Shown: piece by piece, positions 13,176 to 24,581 of the stretch
Numbering within the stretch: the first letter of the stretch is position 1
Layout: each line of letters opens with the position of its first letter
NCBI GenBank assembly: GCA_033182465.1
Contig: CP137325.1
Span: 1,364,001-1,428,000, forward strand
From: Sanghuangporus weigelae
Lineage: Eukaryota; Basidiomycota; Agaricomycetes; Hymenochaetales; Hymenochaetaceae
Reading direction: 5' to 3'
Length of the DNA: 64,000 nucleotides
The notes under the pieces: model-generated
Databases searched by the model: none
What the model saw: the letters and a program-made list of their open reading frames with translations, nothing else
Told to the model about the DNA's origin: nothing
Made by a program: the position numbers and the translations under genes

Positions 13176-16010
13176 TCAGTCATCATCGCTAGACCCATGC
13201 GACGGAAGCTCAGCAACGGTTTTGCTCGCAGTGTGTATCGAATATAGAACCTCCTTGCAATACTTGAGTTTTTCCGCAAGTCGAGCGACAAACTTGGCTT
13301 CTACCGGATCGTCAGAGGGTCGTAGAGCACGGGCCATGATCTCGCTGAGGGTCCAGCGCGAAAGTTCGTAGTCCTTGTTGATATGTGTCACGAGTAATCC
13401 CTGGCTGGATAAAATCAACTTCGTGTGGTCAGAGAAGTTAAACTGCAAGGACCAGTATATCATCAACACCGCTGACACCACATGATTTGATAAGAAGTAA
13501 CTTGCCTGTATGTTTCCGTTGCTAAGCTTGAAGATGATGACATGCTTCATTCGCAGATACTTCTGCACAAAGTCCATGCCCTTCGTTCGCTCCACATCTT
13601 CAAATGTAAAGGAGTATTCGCCATATAGTCGCTCCATGATGTATCGCTCAAAGTGTTTGAGCAGGTAAACTTTGTTCTTCAGGGCCTGGTCGTGCAGCGT
13701 AACCGTGTAATTCTTGCGAGTATAGGCCGCTCCGTTCTGCTTCGATGTAATATAATCAAAATGACTGTAGAATCGTCAGCGTAGATCTATTGATAGACAC
13801 CGGAATCAGGGCTCACTCTTTATCCGGAGAGAATATCAATGAAGTGCTGTCGTTGAAGTAGACGCCGACCGTCCCATCGGTGAGAGCATAGCCCATCCCA
13901 TACTTGTTGCAATAATCGACCCAAGATACGATAAAGACCTTGGCATCTGGCAAGTTCACATCTTGTTCTGAGGAAACACGGATGAGATTAGTTGACAATC
14001 TTATGAGGAGTAAACTCACTTGGGTCTCTGAATAGCTTGCCCTTTTCTCTGGCGTCGAAAGCGACACGCAAGGTATGCTCGACAGCATCAAAGCCGGGCA
14101 TCTTTATTGGTACTTGCGAAGTGCTTCGCACATCCTTTACAGGCTCACGCGCAAGTTTCCCAGAGCCACTCTCTTTCATCGACGGTGGAATGTTCTCCAT
14201 ATTTTCCGTCTCTGCTGCATGTCGCATTGTATTTGCGTGGGGTTCGGAGGTCATCTGTGCGACGATACGAGCTTTCTGTGCTTCAAGCTCTTTGCAGCGC
14301 ATGAACGCCTCTTCCTGTGTCTCAGGCTCGTTCTCCTCTTCAATATCTTGAAGATCCGCAGCATACGCTTGACTGCGACCAAGCCCGGTCGCGCTCGTAG
14401 CTAGCGATGAGGCTCGACTTTCGGCCAGCACGTGTCGAGGCGAACGGGCTTTTTGAGCTGCCTGCAATTTACGTATCAGAGGCTGCTCGCGTTCGCGTGG
14501 ACCCGCATTGCCTGCGCCCATCAGGAGTGGCTGGCGTGCTGCTCCAAGAAGGGCAGAAATAGGACTGCTCGGTTGTACTGCTCTTTGGAACTCCCGCTCT
14601 TGCTGCGCAAGTGCCGCGCTCGAGTTGAGTGCGCTCGCGTTACCTGCCGCACCCGTGGAAAGCTTGCTGCTGTTCATGGTCATCGAAGCTGCGGGGACAG
14701 CAATGGACCGATGCTCTTCATCAAGCAAGGCGCGCTTACGGAGACGGTCGAGATTCAGTCTTGATGTGGAACGACTAATATGTCGGAAGTCCGGGGCACG
14801 ATCGTGCGCTGAGGTGGGAACATATGCCGGAACAGTACCGTTGATGAAGAACTCATGGTCCACGATGTCATGTAGAGTCGGGCGCTCCTTCGGATCATGA
14901 GTCAAGATTTCTTGGATGAGCTTCTGCACCTCTATTGAAACAGGACGTTCTGGAGGAAAATCATATTCATTGTCACGAATACGTCTGCAACATGTCGGTG
15001 AATCGTTCACGAAGGATTCAACGACATCGACTCACTTGTAAATTGTCTTGACTTCCTTCGTCTGGAACGGCGGCTTTCCGACGACTAACGTATAGAGGAT
15101 GACACCAATAGACCAAGTGTCGACTTCAAAGCTATGTCCATTTGCAGTGTCAAAAAGCACCTCCGGAGCAATGTAATTTGGGGTACCACATATAGTCTTC
15201 TTGCGTTCTCCAGGATTCTCGATCAGGGCAGCGAGTCCGAAATCGCCAACTTTCACATTCATCTCATGGTCAAGGAACAAATTTCCGAGCTTGAGGTCAC
15301 GGTGAATGACTTGATTCATATGCATGTAGTGGCAGGCACCAATGAGCTGCACCATAAAGAAGCGGGCCTCAGGCTCTGTAAAACGGCGGCGTCTACGAAG
15401 CATGTCCATAAGAGATCCAGACTCGCAAAGTTCGAGTGTCATATAGACATTGTCGCTGTCTTCAAAACATTCACCGAACCGAACAACGTTGGGATGTTGA
15501 AGGGATCTGTGGATCTTGATTTCTGCATACAACTAGAGTAAGACATCCTAATGAGCACGTATATAAGCCAGATGAAAAGCAAGAATACTCGCCTTCGTCT
15601 TAGCTTTTCTCGTTTGAAGTGATTTCTTAGTGACTACCTTGATTGCTTGACGAACTCTGTTGCGATCTTGGACTTCATAGACTCGAGCGAAGCCACCCTG
15701 TCAAACAGATGAGATGACTAAGTTTAAATCAAAGACATTGAGTACGCACCTCTCCCAGAAAACCAACACGAGAATATGTCATAGCATGAGCTCTGTCACG
15801 GATAACTTGAGGAGGCGAAGGCGGGGTTGCCTTAGCGTTCTGACGAGGCAGTGGCGGCGATGAGGGTGGTTTTGGAGCTTTCTGCGGAGACACAACTGCG
15901 CCAGCTTGAGCAACGGGCAACTGGTTTCCGGTGTCTGCGAAAGGGATGCGACGTGTGGCTAGGCCGGGTTGAACGTCGCGAGCATGTTGATATTGGACTT
16001 GAGCAGCCAT
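13176..16010 (-). CDS. plk1: Polo-like kinase (Plk1/Cdc5/Plo1 family)
   Basis: Mitotic serine/threonine kinase controlling mitotic entry, spindle assembly and exit, acting at spindle poles, kinetochores and septum. Seven exons join in frame to 834 residues: 16010-15750, 15697-15593, 15532-15036, 14984-14020, 13967-13817, 13764-13506 and 13442-13176. After a Pro-rich N-terminus come the glycine loop ([13 protein letters not shown]), the lysine (AIKVV), the [10 protein letters not shown] catalytic loop, DFG, and an activation loop [16 protein letters not shown] whose Thr is the usual activating site. The C-terminal third holds two polo boxes, beginning at [20 protein letters not shown] and [16 protein letters not shown]. 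Linker segments with ENIPPS and repeated Ser-Pro could be regulatory. Introns 15533-15592 and 13443-13505 start with GC instead of GT. Length and order fit the family well. Confidence 0.95.
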
Positions 16011-16254
16011 GCTATTACTGAAGCTGGCTTGAGAAGTTGAAGGTTAAGAAAAGGAAATACGGCGCAAACAGGCCTAACACCGTCGCCGTGTGTTGAGAGC
16101 GGGGGGTTGTGGGGGTCAAGGAGGGAGAGGACAAGTTCGGGGGAGGCGGGCAGTCGCTTGGCGCAGATCAACTTTGCCTCGCGCTTACCACGTGATCGTT
16201 CTACGCATGACGTAAGAATTATCAACTGACGAAATTATGTAAGCTGTTCACTTC
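16011..16254 (-). promoter_or_regulatory. Polo kinase upstream region with E-box and CRE-like sites
   Basis: The 240 bp upstream of the kinase start contain CACGTG (near 16189) and ATGACGTAAG (near 16207), matching the E-box and the ATF/CREB-type half-palindrome. Both are short motifs that also occur by chance, so their use is inferred only from position. Confidence 0.3.
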
Positions 16255-17265
16255 AGAGTCACATAACCCTTCTTCCTCTTCACCATCGTGCAGCAGGTCC
16301 AAAGCCGCGAGGCTCGCACCGTACAGGACGACGTCGCAGCTGCTGTGATGCTTGTTCTCCATCGCGAGCGGGCTAAGGTCTGAGTCTTCGAATTCCCGCT
16401 CCCTATGAAAGGGATTATTATCGACTCCAGCCGAGTCCGAGCATCAACGCTCGATTCACGTACCAGAAATCGCTTACCGTGCAGACGCGCGAAAGGCAGG
16501 CACTACCTCAGCTGATGACTCTGTCTGATGCAGAAGAGGCAAAACGTAGCATTCTAGCACGGTAGCTTGAGATGTGTGGAGGGAATTGGGTTGGACTTCT
16601 TTTCGGGTGTTACGCCTCCTCCAACCGCACGGCCGTTCGCTGGCTCTTTTCCCAGTAATGGAGGGCTTCATGATTTCGGTTCTATCCCACACAGTACCGA
16701 CTTTCTTCTCGTGCGACTACTTTTGTTGTATCCATGGCATCTCGAACGCAAGACATCGATTGTGGGAGACGTTTCTCATAAACGTCTATCTGTCGTGCCG
16801 GGAGAGTCTATGCATCTAGTGCTCAGTCGGTAGAGCGTGGATTCTTATGTCTGACTTGTTCGGACCCCGGCTAGACTTATTATACCGTATTCTTCCCCGT
16901 AGAAGGTGCGGTTTCCTCTCAGATTCGGACTGAGTGGGACATAGATCGCCATTGGTCCAACAGATCGTGGTGAGATTACGCGAAAGTCTGATGACTTCGC
17001 GGATCAAGGGAGCGCAAGCTCTATCATATATCGATGTCGTTTGAGATCAGGGCGCACCGGCGGATTGGGAGTGGCTAAAGCGACACTGGATAGGGTCCGA
17101 CCCTTCAGCTCAATTCGCGGCACACTAGCTATCGTTACGTTGTAGCGATGAGTGTAACTCGATTCAGACTACTCTGGACCTGCTGCATATTCAATTTTTT
17201 CCACGTCTACGACTCCTTGGGAGTTGCGTTTCTCGCAATATTCATCTTCATGGCATCCTTACTCA
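16255..17265 (-). repeat. Diverged inverted solitary copy of the array repeat
   Basis: Read on the minus strand, 17265 to 16255 follows the array unit in order: a hairpin ACTCC-CAA-GGAGT, then a block close to gcagacctagagtagtctga (about 17165-17195), the ctgaagggc block (about 17100), a central block resembling caaaagacaatacacccaatcc (about 16590-16605), and the ctggtacgtag...ctcagacctt...ggtctgctac block (16475 down to 16290). Distance between the outer landmarks is about 0.7 kb, as in the array. Many substitutions show that it is older than the array copies. It has no neighbouring unit, so the repeat can exist as a single dispersed insertion. Confidence 0.8.
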
Positions 17266-18867
17266 CTCTTGTGCGCTGTCCGTAACTGGGCCGTTGTATA
17301 ATTCACTACAGGGCACTTATTCATTGTTGGTTTCTTTTGTTTTCCCGTACTGACCTCTCCCCCGACAGTACTTCGGAAGTTTCGACGAGGACTTTGATTC
17401 ACTCTCATCCATATCGAACCGTAGTTGACAAGAGCGGGGAACAGTAGGAGTACGGTAGTTCTTGTCGCTTAGTTTTTGTCTAAGGATTTTTGGACGAGCG
17501 GTCCGACAGGTTTTTGCTTCTGCGGAAGATGAAGATGTTCTATTGTCTCTACCGATCGCGAGTTTCCATGCTCACAAATATGTTTAATGCGTTCCGAATT
17601 TTATCTTAGAGCCGAATTTTCGCATCACGGTCAACGCTCCGCTCCGTTCGATTTCCTCCTAGATTCCAGAACCTACCATGATATGAAATCCCGCTTATTT
17701 GCCTTTCACAGGGGACGCCGATTTCTAAACGCATCGGCCAAACTTTCATGTCGACATGTATTGCCGCGGAGATTTACATTTTCATGTTTGCCTAGCACAA
17801 TAAGCTACCAGATTCTTGGCTTTCTTCCAACCCGTTCAGACCTTCCTGCGGTACTTGTAAAATTCACCTCACCTTATTCCTTTGTGGCTTTAGGAACACG
17901 GTGTAGATGTTTCAAAGGACGACTTACCCAACGTGGATGCTTCCCGCATTTCTCTTACTGTACGCTCAAACAATAGTTTAGAAGCCCGTTTGGCCCGTTA
18001 TGTGGCACCAGAAGTTCATAATAGCAATTCGTCATTGTCTCCTGTATTGTTCCTCAGTGGGTACAATGTATGGGCCATATCCCGCTTTACGTGTGCGCAG
18101 CTATTCCCAGTGAATTGAACTTGACAAGGGGAACCATGCTTCAAGGAAGCCGTCCCCTATACAGTGACGTGTCCCCGCACAACTTTCCCATCACTAGTAC
18201 GAGGCACCACTAAGCAAAGTCACGCACAATCTCAGTTTAGAAAATGTATTTTTGGCGAATTATGGGGACAAGTGTATACAGTGGTACTAGTGTATATAGT
18301 ACTTCGGAGGCAACATGGGAGCAACGTCACAACATCAACATCGAACCCGTGAATGAGGCAGATGACGTCCGAATTCGTATATGCCATAGGTGATCATTAT
18401 GATAAGTCCGTCTCGAGAAAGCCCAGACCCAGATGCAAAGAAAGGATTGTGTCCTGGAGGGGACATGAAGACAATGGCCACGAAGAGGCGAGAGCAAGAA
18501 AAGCGGGGAAGGAGAAGGGGGAAAGTACTTGTATGAACAAGAGAAAGACGGAAGGATCATTGCGGTTATAATAATATCAGCATGCAGTTGTGGACAGACA
18601 AAAATGAAAACTCGTGAAAGAAATAGAAACGAGGACACAAGTAAAGACAGAAGGAAATGGAAAATACAAGGACAAGAGCAAAGTGTGAGCGAGGACGGAA
18701 GATTTCGAGAAAGACCCTTCTGAAACGCGAGAAGCGTCGGAAGATGTGACACGAAGCACGACAAGCCGAAAGAGCGAGGACAATGATCGCCTAGCGTAGC
18801 CAGACGCATAGACGAAGCCTTATATCCTATGTCTTCAACAGGCTAGGAAGTCGCGGAACGTTTATTA
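17266..18867. other. No recognisable gene
   Basis: A 129-codon frame at 17587-17976 (+) and a Ser/Leu-rich frame at 18327-18809 (-) are open, but neither shows a motif, and the second is low-complexity pyrimidine-rich sequence next to a gene 3' end. I see nothing else here. Confidence 0.5.
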
Positions 18868-19673
18868 ATTCGCGCCCTTCTCCAAATGAATGACCTGTCC
18901 TGACTTTCGAAGAGCGTCTGCCGTCTCAGGAGTGTATGGCAGAATATGCGGCGCAGGCACAGACTTTCGCCCGCGTAAAGGCCCCGCAAGGACAAATACT
19001 AGAGGATTTGGGTCACTGCGTTTGCTCTACAAGAGCATGGGAAGGTGAGCTTTTGAAAAAGGAATAACGCAAAACACAACGAACATACCATAACAATTGC
19101 AGGAGCCCAAGACGGAGACGTTCCCGATCCGCTGGAAGCCGGAACATTGACACAAGCGAAGACCTTTTTCTGTAAACGTTGAATAAAAACGAATAAGAAA
19201 ACCAACCAAAACATAACAATAATAGTCTGATTACTGACCATGTCCGTGACTCTGTCCATCATATCCTGAGCGTTGTCCGACGGCATGAAATGCATCCCAT
19301 CTCTCAATTCACCGACGAACGGAATGTACGTCTCGACCCATTTCTGAGGATATGTTGTCTGCACGTCATACAAATCTACCTCCATTCCGACGTGGAAGCG
19401 TTCCACTCGATGACCTACGACGACACCCGGAATCCACGGCATCCATTCTCGTAAGCGCATGTTAAAGCGCCGCACCTCGACTTGACTACCAATTGGTATT
19501 GCGCGCCCGTTTGATGAAGTCAGTGCCCCTGGGAGAACGCGCGGCGTTGTACCGGGAGGCGGAAGCATACGAGATGGAAAATGCGAGACCGGTGTGAGGA
19601 GTTGAGAGTGTCGGTTTTCAGGATGTGTACCGAAAGAAGCTGACATGTGGGCATTTAAAGGGTAGACCTGCAT
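18868..19673 (-). CDS. Conserved fungal hypothetical protein
   Basis: Three exons join in frame. The first (from 19673) encodes a Pro-rich N-terminus and then a compact segment, IPIGSQVEVRRFNMRLREWM through PWIPGVVVGHRVERF and VDLYDVQTTYPQKW, that looks like a small beta-barrel of Tudor, SH3-like or similar type. Removing an intron starting after DRVTDM leads to KKVFACVNVPASSGSGTSPS. A second intron, starting at GTATGTTCG and ending TAG near 19030, leads to SKRSDPNPLVFVLAGPLRGR and PETADALRKSGQVIHLEKGA, stop at 18868. The last exon is the best evidence that this is coding: it stays open and hydrophobic-polar balanced for about 55 codons past several potential stops in the other frames. I do not recognise a named family and assign no function. 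Confidence 0.6.
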
Positions 19674-22136
19674 CGTTTAGAGAGCGAAGAAAGAGACAGA
19701 GGTGAGATAGTCTGTGTTGAAGAGGTAGAGACGAGCAAAGACAAGAGACTAGAGCTGGAAAGCCTTCGCGATGCGCGAGTGAGATCTAGAAGAAGTAGGA
19801 ACGAGAGCAGAGGAGAGAAGTGCGGGGATCCTCAGGACGCGGTCGAATGGGCAATAAATAGGCAAACCCGATGCTTCCTCCTGATTGTCTTTTCGTCAGA
19901 GTCAATCTCAATTGACGGTTTGTGCATGTTTGGTTCCGTGATATTCAAAACCGGTCATTTTGTGTTGCCAGCTTCGGATAAGGTTTTGCTCTGGCCCTTT
20001 GGCATCCTAAGCATTGTCATTGTCACGATGCGTCGCCTCACGCGGAAATACCAAAGAGATGCACTAGCAGAGAGTTCCATTGAATCTGATCGGACAAAAA
20101 AGTCAGATAACGGGATCGGAAGCGAAGTCAAGTGGAGGCAAATTGATCTGGCCCAGCCAAACGAGCGGCTAGGGAGAGATAATAGCACGGGAGACGCGCA
20201 GCGTACTCTAGTGTACTAGGCGGCAGTGCCAGACAAAAGACAAAAGGCTGGGGTTCATACGAATTCGGGTTCACTACACGCATAGGACGACCTTTGAAGC
20301 GTATGGCCTCGTGCCTGCATTCCGACGGTCTTATTGTTATCGTCAGATCAGAACCGTGTTTTTTTTTGTCATGACTGTACTTTGTTTCCACATCGTGTGA
20401 CTCTATTGCTGAGTCCGAAACGTCTTCTGCATAATTAGCTTTCATTTGTCTTGATCGCAAGCATTACTATTGCGGCCTGTTAGAGGAGCAGCAGGATAGT
20501 AACAAGTACAAGTCGACTCACAAGAACTGGTAGCTAGGGCAACAAGCGATCCTCTCATTCTTCACATTCACATTTCCTCAATAGGCAACAGATGCCTTTA
20601 CTGGAAACTCCATCCCATCCCGTGACTCACCATATCGGAATTTTTTTTTGTTATTTTGTAAATCTGACGCTAAATCTCTGCCTACCCAAGGTTCTTTGAG
20701 TCGATCCACCTCCTAGTATGCATCCGCCGGATTCCCTTGCTCCAGTCAATGACTCACATTTGCTTCCTTTACACGGTACTCATGATACCTCTTCAGGGGA
20801 AGGTTTGAGATCATTATGGCCCGGAATCGTCATCCTGCTGTTCAAAGGACGAGGCTCGTACAGACGTAGTCGCATCCGTTGCCGCGTACGAAGCTTTTCA
20901 GGGCCTTCCATGCGCTACTACAATGAATTCTCCTGTCTTCTTCTATCGGCGCTGTTTGCGGCGCTCCCACAACAATATGGAAGCGGAATATCGATAGACC
21001 TGGGCCAATATTAGGATTAGGACTGATTGACGCTCTTGGTGACGTTCAAGGAGATCTCAAGAGATAAGTGCTTGTTCACATAATTATGATAGCGCTCGGG
21101 CCTTAACAATGTGGCTTTGACAATGCGCCATCAAAGTCGCCCTTCCGATGGGCCGGAAACATTGACCTTGGTAATAATAGCTACTCTCGGTTGCTTCAGG
21201 TCGTACGCCTTGGACTCGACGATTGATTCCTGCTAGCGTGTGGCCTGAAAATTGCAGTGAGCTGAAAAATCATGTCTTTAGTGACAATAAGACATCTTCC
21301 CACTGCGCCCTGCGTCTCCAGGTGCTTCTTGTCTAAAGTATGAAAGACATATGGATCAGAGAGCAAATCGCGGGACTAGCTCCTCGAGGCTTTCATACGT
21401 GCGGCGCATATTGAACGTCCCTCTATCTAATGAATTCCCTTGATGCAGTTTTCCATGGCTACATGTAAGGTAAGACGCTCTTGTTCTACGACCTTCTTTC
21501 ATAAACACGATTCCCGGAAATCCCGGGTCGATATCTCGCGCATTTCGGGCGCGGATCGCTCTTCGGGCAACGAGGCTCACAAGCTCTATTATCTCTCCGT
21601 GTAGTCGGGTCGGAAGCATTACAGTAATTTTATGTAGTAGGCTTCAGTAGGTATGCAGGTTTACCACATAACACTCCATAAGTACCCCTATAATTGTTTG
21701 AATATGTATTAGTCTCAGGTTCATGCCAAAGTGTCGAATGCATCAGAACTTTCTTTAGTTTCTACGCTCCGAGATTGAGTATACTTGTCTGAATCTTGAA
21801 TTTCTGAACCTTGTCCCCCGAATTTTGCTTCCTTGTCTTGTCGTCAGAATGATGAAAAATCAAAGAAAGCGGAACCAAGGCAAGTGTGAGTCTCGATGAG
21901 GCAACGCCTTCGTGTGCAAAAATGTCTATACTTTTCTGCGTATGTTACAGTAGAAACGATACAAATCACAGATGCGTGTGTATGTTCCAAAGGCTCGAGA
22001 ACGAAAAAACGTGTCGCTGAGAACGGAATGGAATAAATACGTTCAAAATGCTAAAGTAGTGTGCGACGTAAGAAGAAATGCCTCTTGCCAGAAACAAGGA
22101 AATCGTATGCCAGTGTCGTAAGACCGTCGGCGGAGT
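19674..22136. other. No recognisable gene
   Basis: Several frames of 80-150 codons are open on both strands (for example 19779-20219 + and 20128-20460 -), but they overlap, lack motifs and show no splice-linked continuation. An 87-codon minus frame at 21356-21619 starts LPTRLHGEIIELVS, vaguely like an F-box start, but nothing follows it. Poly-T tracts occur near 20360 and 20640. Confidence 0.5.
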
Positions 22137-23686
22137 TCAATGACCGCGCTCCGATAGCCACCGAATGATGATGTCGCTGAGGAACGAAAAACGAGGAAAG
22201 GTGCAGTGTCGCAAACACGGAGGCATGAACAGAATAGGGAAAGTTGCATTTTTTATGGTTGGGGGTGCCAAGCGGGTCCGCGGACCGGATCAAGCGAAAC
22301 AAGATCCCAAAGATTTTGCGAGTCGAAAGAAACCAAATCCAAGCAAGCAAAAGTGGAGTGCGTTCAGTGGCCATGCAGGCGGGAGTAAATTTGCATTCCA
22401 TGAGTTACTCGAGTGTATATGGAAGGATGAAGAAGAGCACTCACAGGTTGTGTTGTTCCTTCATGGAACACTAGGAAGCAAATTTACGAAGTCAGTTTCA
22501 TGCAGAACAAGATGACGAGGGGAAAGAGGTATAAAATGAATAAACGCACGGAATAGCACTGAAAAACGGAAAAATTAATCATCAGAACACAAGAGTCGGA
22601 ATATCACTATGGACTCACGGATACCGTGCGACCCTGTATTTTGTCTAGTTGTCTGAGCAGAACCAATTGAAATGTCAGCATTGTTTGTTATTGTAGTGGC
22701 GTCGTGGCGCAATCGACAGGCCGCGGACCACAAGAGCAGGAGTGCCAACGTACAATGCCTCAATGAGCTCCTCGACGCTCGCAGGCTTGAGGTGAACAAG
22801 ATCGCATTTGTTACCGAGCTGCGGAACAAATATTACGAATCAACCGTGAGAAATTTGGCGGGGATAAAGGGCAATGCAGAGGAGCTACATGACCAGAGAA
22901 AGACAGGAACGAAAGAACACGGAGCATAGACATACGACAAGGAGAGGTACGCCCGTGAGCTGGGAGCTTGAGAGGAGAGAATGTAGTTCAAACCGTGCCG
23001 AGGCGAATTTCTCCCTCTACGTATTCGCGTGTGAATGCATGGCATGGAGTTGGAGCATTGGGAACAATAATCAGAGAGGAAAACCGGCGAAAGCAAGAAG
23101 CGGAGCAGTGCTTACATCGGTAGCATCCACCACAAATCTAGTGCATTCCAAGGGTATACGGAGAGTCAGATCAAGTCAACCGAAAAAGGGAAGGATGATT
23201 GCGAGACACGCGTACTGACACGATGGCGTCGTTGCCCTTGCAATATCGTTCCCACATCGAGCGAAACTTTGGCTGCCCTGTGACACAACAATTGTTATTC
23301 ATTCTCATGGCCAAGCACCGTCCCCGACGGATGGGACTGAACGTTCGACGCACCTGCAACATCCCATACTCGCATGGTCACGTTCCCCTTGCGGACCCGG
23401 CGCAAGTTGAAAGCGACCGTAGGTACAGTATCCTCAACCCACTTCATACATCGGCAGCAATCAGCTTTGAAGATGATTAACCAATGAAGCATAGAACGCA
23501 CTTGTCCCTGCACCAACACATTCACGAATGAAGTCTTCCCTGACGCCTATGTTTGAGGATTCCTCAACAAGATAATCGTTAGCTATTACTGACGACGCTT
23601 ACCTGCAGACCAACTATGCAAATTTCAGCATTCTTTGAGAAGAAGAGACCGGCCAGCCACTGGAAGATGCTCGAGAAGAAGGACAT
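22137..23686 (-). CDS. ARL8: ARL8-type Arf-like small GTPase
   Basis: ARL8 GTPases sit on lysosome/vacuole membranes and couple them to kinesin and HOPS tethering. Starting at 23686 the spliced product reads MSFFSSIFQWLAGLFFSKNA (amphipathic N-terminus), EICIVGLQASGKTSFVNVL (P-loop), VEDTVPTVAFNLRRVRKGNV (switch I), WDVAGQPKFRSMWERYC (switch II, with Ala where DxGGQ is usual), VFVVDATDREKFASARFELH, LLVLGNKCDL (NKxD) and CYSCSMKEQHNLDIIIRWL, ending SERGH at 22137, about 190 residues. Every segment aligns by memory with animal ARL8. Ten introns are needed, including a 9-nt microexon at 22550-22558 encoding CYS and a final intron of roughly 280 nt. Exon ends follow GT-AG throughout. The family call is secure; the intron coordinates inside the 22.5-23.1 kb part are approximate. 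Confidence 0.9.
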
Positions 23687-24581
23687 GAGGACGATAGACA
23701 CGGCAACAACGGCAAAGCAAAGCGAGCCAATGTAGCTTTGCCTTATGTGGCGACTGATCGTCTCAACGTGATCGGCGCAACAAATACCAATCAACAACTC
23801 TGTGAGTGCAATGCGACCAACCTCTACAGCTGAACACATTTCATCGAAGCACGAAACGTGCGGGTTTTCCAGAGAAATGTTATCGTGGCTTAGCCCGGCG
23901 ATAGGTAGCATACTCTTTGATTTGAACTGAAGACGAATATCATTCGTTGAGAGGTTGAATGAGGATAAATCGCTCTCGATGATATCAATGCTTTCCTGAT
24001 ATTCAACAAGCTCGATCTGTGCTTAAAACCAGAAATGAAGATCAGCCTCGTGCAGGATGTATGCTCATAAGTCATTGGGCAGAGTTCGTTCGAGTCCTTT
24101 GGGCAATCGAAATATTTTCGCAATACCCAAGGGCATACCCAGCTTTCCGCAGAGTATAATTTCTCTCCTTCACACATTCTTATAGGATGCAATTGCATCC
24201 GCGCGGCGGAACGATTGTTGTTCAAGTCGCATCCATGATTTCCAGAATGTAAGGTATACCAGAGGGAGCGATTGGAATCGTATTACAGATGCAGATAAAG
24301 TCGATCGACGCCTTTAGCGGTGGATTTACTTGGATGACTACTCTGGTATTTACTCTCGCTGGCTTCAGCTTGTCAGAGGGTCTTCCCACGATCCGTTGAT
24401 GAACCATCCGCGATGCAAAACCCTACACCCTCCTTGAATTAAGCCACCACCGACCTTGATATCTGATACAGAGAAGAGTGTCATACTTTTCTGCTGCTAC
24501 GAAGTACGTGAGTCCAACATGTAGAACGTGTCTGATCGTGCTTAATTTCTTTCTTGTGTAGCATTCTTGAATTCAGAATCA
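23687..24581 (-). other. Open region upstream of ARL8; possible extra exons
   Basis: The ARL8 frame stays open upstream of the canonical ATG to an acceptor-like CAG near 24020, adding about 110 codons (IELVEYQESIDIIESDLSSF onward). A second open segment at 24222-24407 reads RVNTRVVIQVNPPLKASIDF. I cannot join these into a recognised protein. They may be 5' UTR or an independent small gene on the same strand. Confidence 0.25.

Noticed and set aside
18327-18809. 160-codon Ser/Leu/Phe-rich minus-strand frame
   Set aside because: Low-complexity pyrimidine-rich DNA read in one frame; no conserved motif or gene structure.
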